Below are positions 5,780 through 7,057 of a DNA stretch of 7,057 nt, piece by piece. The stretch covers positions 1 to 7,057 of the forward strand of contig JAEYRZ010000063.1 in the NCBI GenBank assembly GCA_023435265.1, in the 5' to 3' direction. The notes beneath the pieces are model-generated. The model saw only the letters and a list, made by a program, of their open reading frames with translations. It searched no databases and was not told the origin of the DNA. This DNA comes from Pseudomonadota bacterium (lineage in GTDB: Bacteria; Desulfobacterota; Desulfobacteria; Desulfobacterales; Desulfosarcinaceae). Positions within the stretch are counted from its first letter, which is position 1; every line of letters begins with the position of its first letter. The translations under genes were made by a program, and so were the position numbers.

Positions 5780-6823
5780 ATGAACTTTTTCTTGGATTCC
5801 GTCTTAGGTATTTTTTCAAACGATTTAGCCATCGATCTCGGAACCGCCAACACGCTGGTCTATGTCAAGGGAAAAGGCATCGTCCTCAACGAACCTTCGG
5901 TGGTAGCGGTCCGCACGGATAACCGGGCGCGTAACCGGGTACTGGCCGTAGGACTGGAGGCCAAGCACATGCTGGGCCGCACGCCGGGCAATATCGTGGC
6001 CATTCGCCCGATGCGCGACGGTGTGATCGCCGATTTCGAAGTCACCGAAGCCATGCTGCGCCACTTCATCCACAAGGTGCACAACCGCCGTTCGCTGGTT
6101 CGTCCGAGAGTGATCATCGCCGTTCCTTCGGGGATCACGCAGGTGGAGAAGCGTGCAGTTCGTGAATCGGCCGAATCGGCCGGTGCACGGGAAGTATTTT
6201 TGATCGAAGAGCCGATGGCCGCTGCGATCGGCGCCAACCTGCCGATTACCGAGCCGACCTGCAACATGGTCGTCGATATCGGCGGCGGCACCACCGAAGT
6301 GGCCGTGATTTCTCTCGCCGGCATTGTCTACAGCAGATCCCTGAGGGTGGCCGGCGACAAGATGGACGAGGCGATCATCCAGTATATCAAGCGTAAGTAT
6401 AACCTGCTGATCGGCGAACGGACCGCGGAGATCATCAAAACCACCATCGGCAACGCCTACCCGGATCCGGAAAAAGTGGAAACCATCGAGGTCAAGGGCC
6501 GCGATCTGGTTTCGGGCATTCCCAAAATCCTGGCCATCGATTCCGAAGAGGTGCGCGTCGCCATTTCCGAGCAGATCGATGCGATCGTCGAGACGGTGAA
6601 AATCGCGCTCGAACAGACGCCCCCGGAACTGGCTGCCGACATCGTCGACCGCGGAATTGTTCTGACCGGCGGCGGCGCCTTGCTTAAAAACCTCGATAAA
6701 CTGCTGCGTGAGGAAAGCGGCCTGCCGATCACGGTGACCGAGGACCCGCTCTCCACAGTGGCCCTGGGTTCCGGAAGAGCCTTGGACAGCATCGAAATCC
6801 TCAAGCAAGTAGTGATTAGCTGA
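5780..6823 (+). CDS. mreB: Rod shape-determining protein MreB (bacterial actin)
   Basis: The 347-residue product is a full-length MreB. The N-terminus MNFFLDSVLGIF (residues 1-12) is hydrophobic and amphipathic, as in MreBs that insert into the membrane. The nucleotide-binding motifs follow: LAIDLGTANTLVYVKGKGIVLNEPSVV (16-42, with Asp19), RPMRDGVIADFE (76-87), VIIAVPSGIT (111-120), FLIEEPMAAAIGANLPI (140-156), VVDIGGGTTEVAVISL (164-179) and VLTGGGALL near residue 295. MreB polymerises along the inner membrane and organises the elongation complex with MreC, MreD, RodZ, RodA and PBP2. GGGGA lies nine bases before the ATG. The 182 bases between the hydrolase stop and mreB hold no credible gene, and I could not place a confident promoter or terminator there. 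TTGAAA about 130 bases before the start has no good -10 partner. mreC follows after four bases. Confidence 0.97.
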   Translation: MNFFLDSVLGIFSNDLAIDLGTANTLVYVKGKGIVLNEPSVVAVRTDNRARNRVLAVGLEAKHMLGRTPGNIVAIRPMRDGVIADFEVTEAMLRHFIHKVHNRRSLVRPRVIIAVPSGITQVEKRAVRESAESAGAREVFLIEEPMAAAIGANLPITEPTCNMVVDIGGGTTEVAVISLAGIVYSRSLRVAGDKMDEAIIQYIKRKYNLLIGERTAEIIKTTIGNAYPDPEKVETIEVKGRDLVSGIPKILAIDSEEVRVAISEQIDAIVETVKIALEQTPPELAADIVDRGIVLTGGGALLKNLDKLLREESGLPITVTEDPLSTVALGSGRALDSIEILKQVVIS

Positions 6824-6827
6824 TTTC

Positions 6828-7057
6828 ATGTTCTCCAGAAAAGTGGTTTTGATCGCCGGTCTGATTCTCTTTTTCACCGTCAGCATCCTGCTGCTGACGT
6901 TGAGCAGTCGCCGCCCAAGCGTGGCCTACGGCCCTGGCCGGATGGCGATCTCCGCCGTGGCGCCTTTCCAGAGCATGCTCGCCCATGCGACCCTTTTAGC
7001 CCGGGATACCTGGGTGCACTACTTCGCCCTGGTCAATGTGGCGCAGGAGAACGGACG
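6828..7057 (+). CDS. mreC: Rod shape-determining protein MreC (3'-truncated by window edge)
   Basis: An ATG at 6828 opens a frame that runs off the window and gives 76 complete codons. The protein begins MFSRKVVLIAGLILFFTVSILLLTLSSRR, a short basic start and one membrane segment (about residues 6-24). It continues with SAVAPFQSMLAHA and then WVHYFALVNVAQENGR, the start of the coiled-coil region with the W..Y..L..V..EN pattern typical of MreC. MreC is a bitopic inner-membrane protein whose periplasmic part forms filaments and activates PBP2 and RodA. The gene starts four bases after the mreB stop. No clear Shine-Dalgarno precedes the ATG, so translation is probably coupled to mreB. mreD would be expected next, outside the window. 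Confidence 0.92.
   Translation, partial: MFSRKVVLIAGLILFFTVSILLLTLSSRRPSVAYGPGRMAISAVAPFQSMLAHATLLARDTWVHYFALVNVAQENG

Noticed and set aside
5825..6886. 353-residue minus-strand frame opposite mreB
   Set aside because: It is the antisense shadow of a highly conserved gene. The translation is rich in H, D, G and R, and has no domain pattern or ribosome site.

Overview
The window looks like a chromosomal segment of a moderately GC-rich Gram-negative bacterium. Conserved cell-shape and cell-wall genes (minE, ldcA, mreB, mreC) flank a small two-gene membrane glycosylation cassette. The MreB N-terminus, the MinE form and the TCGGNN-type intergenic repeats would suit a member of the Desulfobacterota (Desulfosarcina-like). 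That placement is inference from general appearance, not from a search, and should be held loosely. Nothing looks phage- or transposon-derived, and there is no CRISPR array or rRNA.

Layout, left to right. (1) Positions 1-203 hold the 3' part of minE on the plus strand. (2) Positions 296-460 hold a complete minus-strand tRNA-Pro(GGG) unit: a near-consensus sigma-70 promoter, a tRNA with encoded CCA, and an intrinsic terminator. (3) Positions 461-705 hold no credible protein gene but are rich in inverted repeats, including a run of degenerate TCGGNN hexamers whose complement recurs about 80 bases later. (4) Positions 706-3415, minus strand, hold a GT-C-like polytopic membrane protein followed after 10 bases by a GT2 glycosyltransferase with a C-terminal membrane anchor. 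Two abutting stem-loops sit at the end of this pair. (5) Positions 3416-3579 form a divergent control region with candidate promoters in both directions and an inverted repeat. (6) Positions 3580-5597, plus strand, hold an LD-carboxypeptidase (LdcA, family S66) and a beta-lactamase-fold serine hydrolase of the type found fused to NagZ in other bacteria. (7) Positions 5780-7057, plus strand, hold mreB and the start of mreC.

How the parts may work together. LdcA trims the terminal D-Ala from tetrapeptides of recovered murein. The serine hydrolase next to it has no export signal and may act on the same cytoplasmic pool. MreB and MreC organise the lateral wall-synthesis machine. The plus-strand genes on the right therefore read as a wall recycling and elongation block. 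The minus-strand pair is probably a separate unit: a GT2 enzyme that would load a sugar on a polyprenyl phosphate carrier, and a GT-C protein that would transfer it outside the cytoplasm. The acceptor cannot be read from the sequence. No convincing new class of system is visible. The most open questions are the glycosylation pair, the structured repeat region upstream of the tRNA, and the stem-loops around the GT2 stop codon.
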